Shown one piece after another: positions 23,686 to 34,588 of a stretch of 64,000 nt of DNA (the stretch's first letter is position 1; every line of letters begins with the position of its first letter). The translations under genes were made by a program, and so were the position numbers. A model generated the notes under the pieces. It made no database searches. It had not been told where the DNA came from and worked only from the letters and a program-made list of their open reading frames with translations. This DNA comes from Rhynchosporium graminicola (lineage: Eukaryota; Ascomycota; Leotiomycetes; Helotiales; Ploettnerulaceae): NCBI GenBank assembly GCA_900074885.1, contig FJUW01000013.1, positions 124,001 to 188,000 on the forward strand. Reading direction: 5' to 3'.

Positions 23686-26600
23686 ATGTCCGATCATTTC
23701 AATACTAATTCTTCATACTTTAGTCTATCTGTTCTGCGTCACAGTGGTTTGGTTGATGCTGTGATTGGAACCGGTCACACCGGAGAAAGTTCGGTGACTG
23801 CACCAGCACCTTCTCTTGAAGTATTGTCTCCATCTCCACAAAGGCTCGTTCAACCATTCATTATCAATATGGAGTATCCTACAAGCAAATTCAGCGCGGG
23901 TGTTGCGAGCCAGAACTTGGGCGAAGACTCATCTCCGAACTGGCCGCGTCCTCCAGTTCAAAGAGCTGATCAAAGTACTAGTCAGGTTCGCAGTGGTCAA
24001 CAGCAAGGTCAGAGCTCCTTTTGCAACCTCCTTCTTAACATACTCATTTAATTCTACTCAAGATTATTTACAAATGTCGCCTCGTAGCTCTGTCTTTAGT
24101 GCTGTTCAGGCTCAAATCGGCCAAGGTCAAAGTCAGAACTCTAACCGAAAACATACTGCTTACCAAAACTAACACTCTTCGTTCTAGGCCAACTCTCGAG
24201 CTCTCCGCGCAGCTCTGTTCGTATCGCTAATCACAACGTTGATAAGAATCAAAGCGGTCCACTACAAGGTCAGGAATCCTGTCGCAGTCTACTTCATACA
24301 TAGTACACTGACTCTATGCATCCTCAAGGACAATTACACAGTCCGAGACCGTCTCACAACTCAGCTCGCAGCTCTTCTCAGACCTTGGGTCATCCGAATG
24401 AAGGACAGAACTTCCGTGAAAATCAGCTATCTCCATTTTGCAATAGTTCGATTCTATCCCAAGGGCAATTTCGAGACCTTACTTTGCCCCGCCCCTCGCT
24501 TCGCAACTCTGACCAAAACAGTCGTCAGGCTGATTATCAGGCTCAAAATCATCCTCCTCAATCACAGAATCAAAGTCAACCTCCATCACATAACAAAAAC
24601 TCTGCTCAATCTCAAGGCCGATCTCACGGTCATAGCTTCGGTCAAAGCCAGCCTCCTTCGCAAAGCAATAACTTTCCTCTACCTCAAGCTCAGTTCTCGC
24701 AGGGCCAGGTTTTTGATCCACAGCAAAGCTCGTGGGAGGGTAATAATTCTGGTCGATCTCATCATCAATTCCCTCAAGCTCAGGACGATAACCAAACACA
24801 GGTTCCACTACAATTGCGCGGTATATCTGCTTGGCAGGTCGATCATCCAGCACGGAGTCAAATGCAGAGTCAGATTCAGTCACAACTTCACTTTCAGCCT
24901 CAAGATCAGAGCCAGATTCACTCGCGAGATCCCGTTGGGGCAATTCACCGACGACGAAGTTCTTCCTCCCGCATGAACCCGGCTGTCCCCGCCTTCCAAC
25001 CTATATATCAGACCAGCTTCCAAAGTTTTCAACCAACCCAAGGAGCCATCTTCGACTCGCAAATGCCGCAACCTCTGCAACCTTCTCAATCTCCACAATC
25101 TGCACAATTACCACAGCCTCCACAGCTTCTACATAGTCCTCAACGTCAACAGGTCAACCCGATGGTATGATTTATATTTATCCTCTTGGAAATTACATGT
25201 CACTGACTGGTTTGGTAGCCTATACACCAAATGATGTCGAGCTCCCGTGAGCAGCATGAGAAGGTGAACGAGCTCGTGCGGAGAATCAAGTCCATCGACA
25301 ACATGAATCCGAACAAGCAAGAGAGTTTGGTCCAAAGCGCCGAAGAGCTCCGCCGCTTATACGAACGATCTATGCATCTTACGAAGAACGAGTATGAGAA
25401 ACTTTGGCATGAAAAGGAGACCAGCAAGCAATTTCTCAACAACACTGCCGTCAATCTTCGACAAGCTTACATGGAGCGCGATAAGTTGGGAGCTGAGAGA
25501 GACGCCGCCCGGGACGCCATCGAAAATCTGGAACTACAGAATGCTGAGCTGTCCAAGAGAATGAATGAATTGGAGAAGCAATGGAAGAATTTCAACAAAG
25601 AGATGGATCAGAAGCTTGCGGAGAAGAATGCGGAGATCGAGCGAAATCGGGTCCGACTTGAGCGACAGCGTATCCAAGTTGAACGACAACGGGGCCAGAT
25701 CGAGAAGCAGAGCTCGGAGCTAGCCTACAACGATGCAAGGGATGTGAAGTTTGTTGATGCGGCGCATGTTAAATGGATGGCTGAGAATCCGGCGAGTGGC
25801 ATGCACAACCGCAGGAACAATCAAAGCATCGGACAAGATCCCTTCGCCTCGCCCTCGGCTGGCTCCTCGTCTACTCTCCCTGTTTCTGGAATGGGTGGTT
25901 CAGGATCTTCTTCCTCCACTAACAGAGTTGGTCTTATTGGACGTGGATTTGGTCAATCATCTGCACTTGGTCATGTTCAGCCAAACAGTGGACCCCCAAA
26001 TGCAACAGCCGAAAAAATGTTCACAGACCTTCGAAAACCATCTTCCTCTCGCCGTCAGTCAATTCTTCCAACTGGTGCGCCAACTGAACGAGTTACCAGA
26101 AATATACTTGAGCTTCTTAACTCATCATATAATGGAATGTCGACCCGCCACATCACTACCGAGCCTGGTGATACTCCTCTTGCCCCATCAAAGTCGACCG
26201 CTCTTATCTTGTCGAGCATTAGCGCTGAAGATCCATCTCTGTTCTACCAGGAAGAGTTTGCTGCATTGTACCAGTTGATTGAGGGGTGGGCAATGGCTTA
26301 TTGTACGACCCCAAAAATCTCCAATGATCAATTGATCGCCCGCAGCAACCAAGTTCTTTGGACCTTTATGATGAAATGCACCTATCCCGGCAAAAGACAG
26401 GATGCTCATACCCACCTGACAACTCTACTGAACAATGCCAGCACCCGTCCATGGTTCATTGTCAGAATGGGCGTCGAGTATATCGTTGAGGATATGTTGT
26501 CGATCAAGTCATACAAGAACTTCAGTTCCCAGGTCGGCACAGAGCTAGCAACCGTTGAAGCCCAGCTTCACGAGCGAGGTAAGCATTATCTATAGCCTTA

Positions 26601-27110
26601 AGTCGAAATTTGAAATTCTACGTGACAAATACTGACCGATGTTTTATTCTAGGCCTTCCTAATGACGCTCGTCAAGCCCTTATCGACCGACGGGCTAAGG
26701 CTATTCAACTCGCTGTTAGCAGTCCTCGCTGGGAGTCATATCGCAACGAGCAGTTGTCAATCCATAGCAGACAGCTTCGAGATATTCTTGGTCCAATGCT
26801 TGACGACAAAGCTGACCGCTCTAAGGCTGGCAAGGATCTGGGATATATCGCGCTTAAAGCCTGGGATATTTCAGAGCATATGAACACCTCTCAACTTACA
26901 TTCCAAGTTTCATTCCCTGAAACTGCTGGAAAGTTCGTTGCTGCGACTATGATTTCCAAGGACGATGGCCACATTCATCCGATGGCTCTACAGCTTAGTC
27001 AGGCTCGTCTCAAGCTCATCATCACCCCGGTTATCACTATGCGAGACGACCGTGGAACAACCATCAAGGCAAAAAACCTTCACTTCGCTACTGTTCTTAC
27101 GATGAAGTAG
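23686..27110 (+). CDS. Gln-rich coiled-coil protein of unknown function
   Basis: I do not recognise a named family. Six exons (23686-24007, 24063-24125, 24188-24268, 24329-25164, 25219-26578, 26653-27110) join in frame to 1,039 residues. The first ~400 residues are low-complexity Gln/Ser/Pro (repeated SQ, PSQ, QSQ), probably disordered. A long heptad-rich coiled coil follows (~450-590: EHEKVNELVRRIKSID, LAEKNAEIERNRVRLERQR). After a Ser/Gly linker comes a conserved-looking globular helical region (~690-930: FYQEEFAALYQLIEGWAMAYC, WFIVRMGVEYIVEDML) and a C-terminal domain ending HFATVLTMK. The architecture suggests a scaffold or transcription-related protein, but that is inference. Two very small exons (63 and 81 nt) near the start are both phase 1-1. 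Confidence 0.8.
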
Positions 27111-28655
27111 ATGGTCTCTACATTTTATCGCAGCCTGACTGTCTGCGTATGCTCTCTTTGTTCAGTAGCTATTCGCATACACGCAGCTGTGCTATAGTCG
27201 AATCAGAGGGCTGTCCATGCGATATACCAGGATATTACTCTTTGCATCCTATCTTACATCCTGAATCTCTGTTCACTTCGAAATTTCGAAAGTAGCATAT
27301 TTGCCAGAAAGCTATACTAGCGTCTGCTTCAATTCGAAATCTCGAAAGCAATATACTTGCCAGAAAGTTATACTAGCGTTTACTTGTCTATTTCGAAATT
27401 TCGAAAGCAGTATACTTGCCAGAAAGCCACCCTAGCGTCTATCACAGAACGACATCAAGCTTTATGCTTCCTTTTTTCTTTCTTAAAAGAATTCGAATTC
27501 GAATACGATCAAGTCAAAAGGCAGCTATTCATATCCTCTGATATTGCCTTATGATACTGCTACGACCTTCGAACTTCGAGATCTTGCTTTTCCTTTCCCT
27601 CTGAAGATTTTTTCTTTCAATTGTAGTTTATGCTTTCATTGCAAAATTTCTCCGAACTCATCGCCCGACTCAGGCTTCTGAACTACCACGACTTCATGCT
27701 ATAGCTATATGAAATTATAGCAGATGCTTTCTTACTGGTCTCCTGCACGACAGGTGATCATGTATTGACCTGGGATTTCGTAGGCAGATAGGATACTTGG
27801 TTAGCCAACAGCTTGAGACCTTCAAGTGGCAGCTTTCTGAGTGATCCTTAAGTTTCTTATTTCACATTCGAGATCCGCTGGCTCCTTTGCTATGCGATAT
27901 TTTGTAGATGGACTCATTTCTTGCTGGTGCACTCAAGAGGATGGATTGCGAGGTTGAGTAGCTTATACCTGGCTACTAGGCAAAATCTGAGATCTCACCC
28001 TTCCTTTAAAAGTTATTGCTTATAGACTAATAAAATCAAAAAATAACATGTCCTGTGCGTTCTTATGAAGTAAATCTTAAGCATGCTCAAGACTATATGA
28101 TTTCTTTAAAGTATCCTAATGCTGTATCGGGAAATAGCTGTATGCTCTTTCTTGGTCTTACTTCTATTGCGCGCAATCCTTGTATCGTATTCTCTTGGAG
28201 TTCTGACATTAAATGTCGGAAAGAATTATGGCGACATTATCAGAGCTTGAGTATTGATTGTCAACCGCTTCTGTTTGAAAAAAAAGCTATATGTCATATA
28301 CTCTCAGTTCTCATATGACAAAGCTGTTTTCTATTCCTCGTGACTCTACACCCATATGATGATAATCTGGGTCTGCCCAGGGTTTACAATGTCGTCCTTT
28401 CTGTTCATTCCGACACTTGTCTGTTAAATATTTCTTATTCAACATTGTAAAGATATATTCACGCGATGTTTTCTTCGGGGGTTTCGGATTTAATATGGGA
28501 TGACATCCATCCCACTGGGCCACACGCTAATTGGATCTAGGTATTTACCCCTCTGACGTAGGTCATACAGCTCTCCAGATCTTGCTAAAAGGCATTTCTG
28601 CTCATCTTATATCTTGTAACATTACAATAATTAGTTCCGAATCCATTTTCACAAA
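27111..28655. other. AT-rich spacer with minisatellite
   Basis: 1.5 kb without a supported gene. Includes the three-copy repeat at 27277-27443. A frame at 28055-28318 (87 codons) has no recognisable motif. AT-rich sequence from about 27550 to 28640 might be old degraded DNA, but I cannot identify it. Confidence 0.4.
27277..27443. repeat. Three-copy ~57-bp tandem repeat with TTCGAA palindrome
   Basis: Units start at 27277, 27333 and 27392 (spacing 56 and 59 bp). Each opens with the palindromic TTCGAAATTTCGAA (TTCGAAATCTCGAA in unit 2) and continues AAGnAnTATnTTGCCAGAAAG ... CTAGCGT. Units differ by substitutions and small indels, and the last is truncated. Confidence 0.9.
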
Positions 28656-29465
28656 ATGGCACCAAAAACTCTTGCTTTCAAATGTGCGCTTGTCACTGGC
28701 GGCGGAGGAGGAATAGGACTAGCCATGTCCAAGCACCTGATCTCCCTTGACATAAAAGTTATAATTGTCGGGCGTACTGAGAAAACACTCGCTGAAGCTG
28801 CCAAAGAACTTGGCAACGATACGGTCTATTACGTTCTTGACACAGGCAACATTCCAGCCATCCAAGACTTCTGTCAAAAAGTCATCCAAGAGCATCCGGA
28901 AGTCGATTGCCTCATCAACAATGCTGCCGTTCAGAAACCTCTCGATATCAACAAGTTCGACTTGGAGAGTGCGGACCAGGAAATCGATATCAATATCCGT
29001 GGTCCTATGCACTTGACGATTGGATTTTTGGAACACTTCAAGAGCAAACCTGCAGCGACCATCATGAATATCTCGAGTTTGCTGGGATATATTCCAACTA
29101 GTATCATCAACCCAGTGTATAACGCAACCAAAGCTTGGATGCATTTCTGGACCATGAATTTGCGCACGCAATTGGCCAATGATGAGAGGGGGAAGAATAT
29201 CAAGGTTGTGGAGATTGCTCCGCCGACTGTGGCAACGAACCTGCATAGGGATAGAGAGGATCCGGATGATAATAAGAAGGAGAATAATAAGAAGTCTTTG
29301 AGCTTGCCGGAGTTTATGGAATTTGTGGCGAAGGGTTGGAAGAAGGATCAGGATACCATTGGAGCGGGAATGGCACAGGGTGTTGTTGCTCAATGGTATG
29401 AGACGTTTGGGCAGGACTATGAGGAGGCTGAGAAGTCGACTGCTCCTCCGAAAAAGTCTGAGTAG
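28656..29465 (+). CDS. Short-chain dehydrogenase/reductase (DltE-like SDR)
   Basis: Single-exon, 269-residue classical SDR. The Rossmann cofactor motif TGGGGGIG is at residues 14-21, the structural NNAA at 88-91, the catalytic Ser at ~140-141 (MNISSLLGYIP) and YxxxK (Y155, K159) in VYNATKA. An Arg at the end of the second strand (IIVGRTEKT) is typical of NADPH-preferring members. The C-terminal part (APPTVATNLHRD, then LSLPEFMEFVAKGW) is typical of the DltE-type subgroup of putative oxidoreductases. The substrate is unknown. The gene stands alone between AT-rich spacers, so context does not help. Cytosolic location is inferred from the lack of a signal peptide. Confidence 0.92.
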   Translation: MAPKTLAFKCALVTGGGGGIGLAMSKHLISLDIKVIIVGRTEKTLAEAAKELGNDTVYYVLDTGNIPAIQDFCQKVIQEHPEVDCLINNAAVQKPLDINKFDLESADQEIDINIRGPMHLTIGFLEHFKSKPAATIMNISSLLGYIPTSIINPVYNATKAWMHFWTMNLRTQLANDERGKNIKVVEIAPPTVATNLHRDREDPDDNKKENNKKSLSLPEFMEFVAKGWKKDQDTIGAGMAQGVVAQWYETFGQDYEEAEKSTAPPKKSE

Positions 29466-30542
29466 GATGAGGTGTATGATATATCATGACCTGCAAGGAA
29501 AGAGACGCGTTTCAAGCAGCGGGTTAGGAATGGTGCATTGAATGAATCAAAAATCTTTCTTTTCGTGAACAGAAAGAAGCTCCATAATTCTGATAGAGAG
29601 TCCATGATCGAGGCTGGGAAAATTCGTTTTCGGCGGAATAAGAAGCTGCTAGGCATAATTAACTATTACAACTTGGTTTCAAAGTCACAAAAATATTCAC
29701 GACTGGACAAAGAGTAGGTAGTAACTCAGAGTCGTACAGCCTTTGACGACTTTGCTTCAAGTTAGTTCTTGGATGATGGTTTTGGTAATAAGCCTGGCAA
29801 CTCGCTTTGCCGGAGACGAAATTCCCTTACCCCTGACCCTCACCATCATACTTAGAATTCGAATTGCCATTATGATATTGTCCCGAAAAGTAGAACTATA
29901 CATAATGTAAGTAAGCATGTATAGAAAATGCAAACACTCGGCTTCTTTACGACATGCAAGCGTAAGCTCTTCCCGTATGACTGCGGACTGCTGCGTTCAA
30001 GTATGAAGTGCCTTCCATAATCTCCAAAAATAATTATTACTACATGGGTATGAGATCGAAAGTCCTGCTATAATTATTCACATGTTGTTGGTATTGTCCC
30101 GGCACCAGCTCCTCGGTCAGCAGTGATTGTACAACAGTACTTGCCCCACTTGCACTTCATTGACACACTCGATCCCCAGGCTTGGCATTGAATCTGAACT
30201 CAAAGGGAATCCCTGAACCGCACCTGCAAGAGCCTCACAACCTTCTCCACCCGACCCCACACTCTCCCCTCGTGCTTTATCACCCAGTTGAGTGTAGATC
30301 ATTGAGGCGCGTATCCGTCCGGTCATTCGAGCTTCCTTGGGTCTCTGAACCAGTACCAGTGTCCGGAGTCGCATAACCTGCCATCGCACAGTCCTTAGGT
30401 ACGTTACCCTTGGATATACACCCAGCTGAGACATACATTAACCGCCGCAGATGGACAGCGCCCTTCGAAGGCGAAGGCACACATAACCAAGGAGGCAGCG
30501 CAGCGCATCCAGGGACCTGACCTGACTTTATGAGAGCATAAA
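29466..30542. promoter_or_regulatory. Intergenic region and SPT20 upstream sequence
   Basis: Contains the second copy of the short inverted-repeat element at 29616-29826. The ~400 bp before 30543 are probably promoter and leader of SPT20. No gene was supported. Confidence 0.4.
29616..29826. mobile_element. MITE-like short inverted-repeat element, copy 2
   Basis: Left end GGGAAAATTCGTTTTCGGCGG; right end, reverse-complemented, GGGAATTTCGTCTCCGGCAA. These are imperfect ~20-bp inverted repeats of the same type as at 398-590. The interior shares TTTCAAAGTCACAAA, GTAGTAAC and the subterminal CTCGCTTTGCCGGAGACGAA block with that copy in the same order. The 211-bp element is non-coding and lies ~150 bp downstream of the SDR gene. 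Divergence from copy 1 indicates an old family. Confidence 0.7.
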
Positions 30543-33444
30543 ATGGCTCCTTCTGCTTCCGCGACTCAGTCGCAAGTCGTAAACCCCAAAGTCAAGCGCC
30601 CAATACCTCCCGGCATCCAAACGAATGGCATCAATTCCTCTACCTCATCCCCATCGCCCTCGATATCCAACGGCAAACTCCCAACTACGGCCAAGTTACC
30701 TCCAAACTCTGCGACAAGTAATGGAGCTGGAAGCAGTTCTTCCGGGCCAAGATCAGCAAGTCGTGTCAGACGCGACGCACCTGCGCAGCTTCTCGGTCGA
30801 GGACAGAGGATTAGCAGTGTTGGCCTACGGTCTGCTAGTTTAGTCGGGAATTCCTCTATTGCTCATACAGTTGAGCCTCAACCATATAGTATGCTGCCAG
30901 TGGCAGGGCGGTACAACGGTTGCTAACTTATTATCAGTCAAAACCGACGAATACATTTTGAGGAAGTATCGTGGATGCCCCCCTTCACTTATTGTGCACA
31001 TGCACCCAACACATTTTCGGTTCGACCAGCAAGAGGGCAGCTTCAAGTACAACTCGCCTATGAGAGTCTTAATCCAGCACATCCGCGAACGTACCATCCC
31101 CCATGACTTGGTTGAGTTCTTCAACGACGTCCCATATTACGAAGGTTGTATGATTGTGCAGGTACATGATCACAAGTCCATTGCCGCTTCGCAAGATACA
31201 GACCGGCCCAAATCTGCTGCTGGCAAGACCACCCCTTTCTCCATACACAACTACAATGTATACCTCACACCATCTCCCTACGTCCCATACCCGACAGAGG
31301 TCGCGGTACCTGGGAAGGGAAAGGGTGCAGATGATGACAGTAAGAAGAAGGACAAGGAGAATATGCCGGCGCCGGATCTACCAAAAGATCCTAGCAATAA
31401 ACAACAGTCTTCACCGAAGCAGCCAAAGATTGCCACCGTCGTCCTTCGTCCAACTGCACTGAGCAATTATGCTGATTTTGCGGTTAAGGCTGGAGAAGCT
31501 CAACCTGTGGCCGACGGACGGAGAGACTCACGACAGGATGGAAATGGTGCACCGTTGTCTGCAACAGTTCCGCCTACCCCAACAACAGCCGTCCCTCCTA
31601 CTCCACAAACTAGTATGGCTCCGCCTGCAAAGAGACTCAAAAAGACCCATCCCGAGCTGACTAGCAGCAATATTTACGCTGCTGAATCACAAATAACTTT
31701 TGCGACTACGGCCCCACTCATGCTTGAGCCTGTTAATAGTGTTGGTGAAGCAGTAGCTCTACTGGATTCTCTCGCGCATCCTATGCACTCGGAAGCTCCT
31801 CCAGCACCCAAGACCCGAAAGAGAACCGTGGCGGAGATGGCAGCAGACGAGGCTCAAGCAGCAGAACAGGAACGACACATGCTTACCTTTGACGAACGTT
31901 TGGGTCCCAATACTGCCAGAGCTCAAGGAGGCGGCAACGCAGGAGACGGAGTTGGTCAGGCCGGGGGCATTTCATTTGAGCCTAGATTCGAGAGATTCAA
32001 GACCATCGAGATTATCAAAGCTCAGCATGAAGAGACCAAACGAGCGGAGAAGCTTAGACGTGAAGAGGCGGAACGAAAGACTCGCCAAGAGCAAGAGCGT
32101 AACAAGCTTCGGGATGAGGCTGAGAAGAGGGAACAAGAAAAGGCACGAGTTTTGGCACAGCAGCAGATGGCCAATCGACAACAGCTACAGGCAGAGAACC
32201 AGCGGCGTCAAATGGCGTCACAGGCTCAGGCGGGCTTGCAAGGTCCAAATCATCTTCCGCAAGGGAACCAACCGCAAACACAGCATGCCCATCCCCAGAC
32301 TAATGGACTTGTTGGAAATGGTCTAGCGGCTCAGCCGCAACGCTTCCATCAACAGGTGTCTCAGGCTCAAGCTTCATCACCGATTGTACGCAATGGAACC
32401 CCTCATAGTCATTCTTCACCTGCCGGTAATCAGATGGGCAATGTTCCTATGCAACAAACTACGTCCAGTATGGGTGGCAGTCCTCCGCGACCAGGATCTG
32501 TTGTTCACCAGAATCATCCTCAGATGGGCGCCCCAACAGGCCATCCTATGAGTGCGCAGCGGAGCCAGCAAAGTCATGCTGGTACACCACGAATGCCAAA
32601 CTCTACGCCAAATATCCAGTCTACGCCTCTTAATCGTCAAGTTAACCAAGCACCACGCATGAGCCAAGGCAGCCCAATGCAAGCCTCGATGGCAGGTATG
32701 CAGGGCATGCAAGGCATGCAAGGCATGCCTATGATGAATGGCCAGCAGATGCCGGTCATGAATAGTCAACAGGCGATGCAACTACAACAGCAACAGCAAA
32801 ATAGAATAATGCAGGCTCAAGCTATGCGAACCGGCGGCCTTCAACAGCAGCAGGCAATGGGTGGAATGGTTCCTCAGCAAATGACCACCCAACAGCAACA
32901 TCATTATCTAGCAGCTCAACAGATGATGCGTGCTCAGGCTCAACAGGGGGGCAATCCGAATACAATCGCTCAGGCGTACGCTTCACAAATGAATGCCATG
33001 GCGCAGCGCTCGGGTGGATTGCCGCCGAACATGAACCAGAATATGATGAACAATGGCATGCCGCAAATGACGATGCAGCAAATGCAGCAGCAATTGCAGA
33101 TACGACAGATGCAGCAGCAAGGCCAAGGCCGAGGTCAGCAGACGCAGCAGATGCAGCAGCAGCAAATTTTTCAACAGCAAGTTATCGCTACCGCAACGTC
33201 TATGTACAATAATGAAAGGCTCAAGACGGCGGCGAATTATCCAAACGGCATCCTTCCAGAGGAGGTCGAACGGAACCTGCGAGTTCAGTGTCAAAGGCAA
33301 GCCACAGAGAACGTACAGCGTCGCATCCAGATGAGCAGAAATCACCAAGCACAACAGCAGAATATGATGGCTCAGGCGCAGGCGGCTCAGGCTCAAGGCA
33401 TGCAGCAGAATATGAACGGGATGCAGGGAGGCATGGGCATGTAA
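30543..33444 (+). CDS. SPT20: SAGA complex subunit Spt20
   Basis: Two exons (30543-30888, 30938-33444) give 950 residues. The intron has a CTAAC branch site and keeps frame. After a Ser/Pro-rich N-terminus, residues ~117-265 form the Spt20 domain: TDEYILRKYRGCPPSLIVHMHPTHFRFDQQ, then FKYNSPMRVLIQHIRE, then PYYEGCMIVQVHDHK and YNVYLTPSPYVPYPTE. A mid-protein segment (EPRFERFKTIEIIKAQHEETKRAEKLRREEAERK) is a charged helix. The last ~400 residues are extremely Gln/Met-rich (GMQ repeats and poly-Gln runs), as is common in fungal Spt20 and Mediator-like proteins. Spt20 is a structural subunit needed for SAGA integrity and histone acetylation/TBP functions. The identification rests on the domain; the tail is variable between species. 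Confidence 0.93.
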
Positions 33445-34588
33445 ATCGGGACTACCGACTAAAGGGTAGACGGGCGTTTCTAATGGACATATGGGGTTGT
33501 TTATATGATTGTTGGATGTGGTTTGCTTGGAAAGGGTCGGGTCATTGGAGGTCTGTTAGCGTGGACGACTGTATTTGAGAACGGCGTTCCTTCGGATTGA
33601 CTTTCGTGATGAGACATTGAGGTTTTTGGGAGTATTTTGGGCATATGCGTATACGAAGGAGGTGTACGATCGAGTGAAGGAGGCCTCGATCGGGTCATGG
33701 GTGTACAATCAGATGGGTCATTGGCAGTAGGGCTGGCTGTATAGAGCCTTCGCTAATTGACACAATTCAAATTCCAGGAACCTATTGTTTCAACATCCCT
33801 TTTGACCACTTGAAAATCGAGTCTACTGTAGCTAACAGAGCCAAGATCAAGCCAGAGTTGGACGGGAGATGTAGAGTCTTTCCCCAAAGACTTATATGAC
33901 GCGGATGATCTCGAGCCGTCGCTGTACCGCTAAAAGACGCCTACCTACCTCATCTAACCTCGCGAACGAAAGTTCAGATCAGACCTGAAAGAAAATCCAG
34001 CCAGAAAATATCTCAAGTCGCGTCAAAAGAATAAGGTCTTTCTGTCCCCCTAATCCTGTGTTCCGAATGCTGAATAAGAGGTGGAAGAGGATGTAGGGAA
34101 GAGGTCATGGTGTCTGTCGAGATTTTTTCATGGAATAGTCGAGAATGGATGACGTAAAGCCAGGCAAATAACCCATTCCGATGTGTGGATGGTAATGCGA
34201 GATGTGGCGAAATAAACGCGTGGGGTTGTCTTTTCCGAGGATAGATATGTCCCGTTAGAAGGCTCCTTTTTATTTGGCTTTGATAGGAGAAAGATGGTGC
34301 ATCTCGCCGGATCTGACCTCACCTACACACACCAATATAGCCGATTTTTAGTCCTGGCTAGTATAATCAAGGTACCTTACCTCCTTTCCAACCATCTCGG
34401 GAGAGTGTTAATACGAGCTGGCACAAGTAGCTAAGCCAGGGAACCAGATGTCCCTACGGACTTTACTAGCCAGAGAATCAACAAGATTAGGTAGAGCATT
34501 CGAGTATGGGAAAAGGTAGTGATGGTCTCGATGTATTGACCATTTACTCTTTGTTTATTTAGTACATTTAGTGGGGTATATATACATT
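33445..34588. other. Convergent intergenic spacer
   Basis: 1.1 kb between SPT20 and YME2, which converge. Presumably 3' UTRs. No additional gene or repeat supported. Confidence 0.4.

Noticed and set aside
28055..28318. 87-codon frame in AT-rich spacer
   Set aside because: No motif or homology cue; length is compatible with chance.
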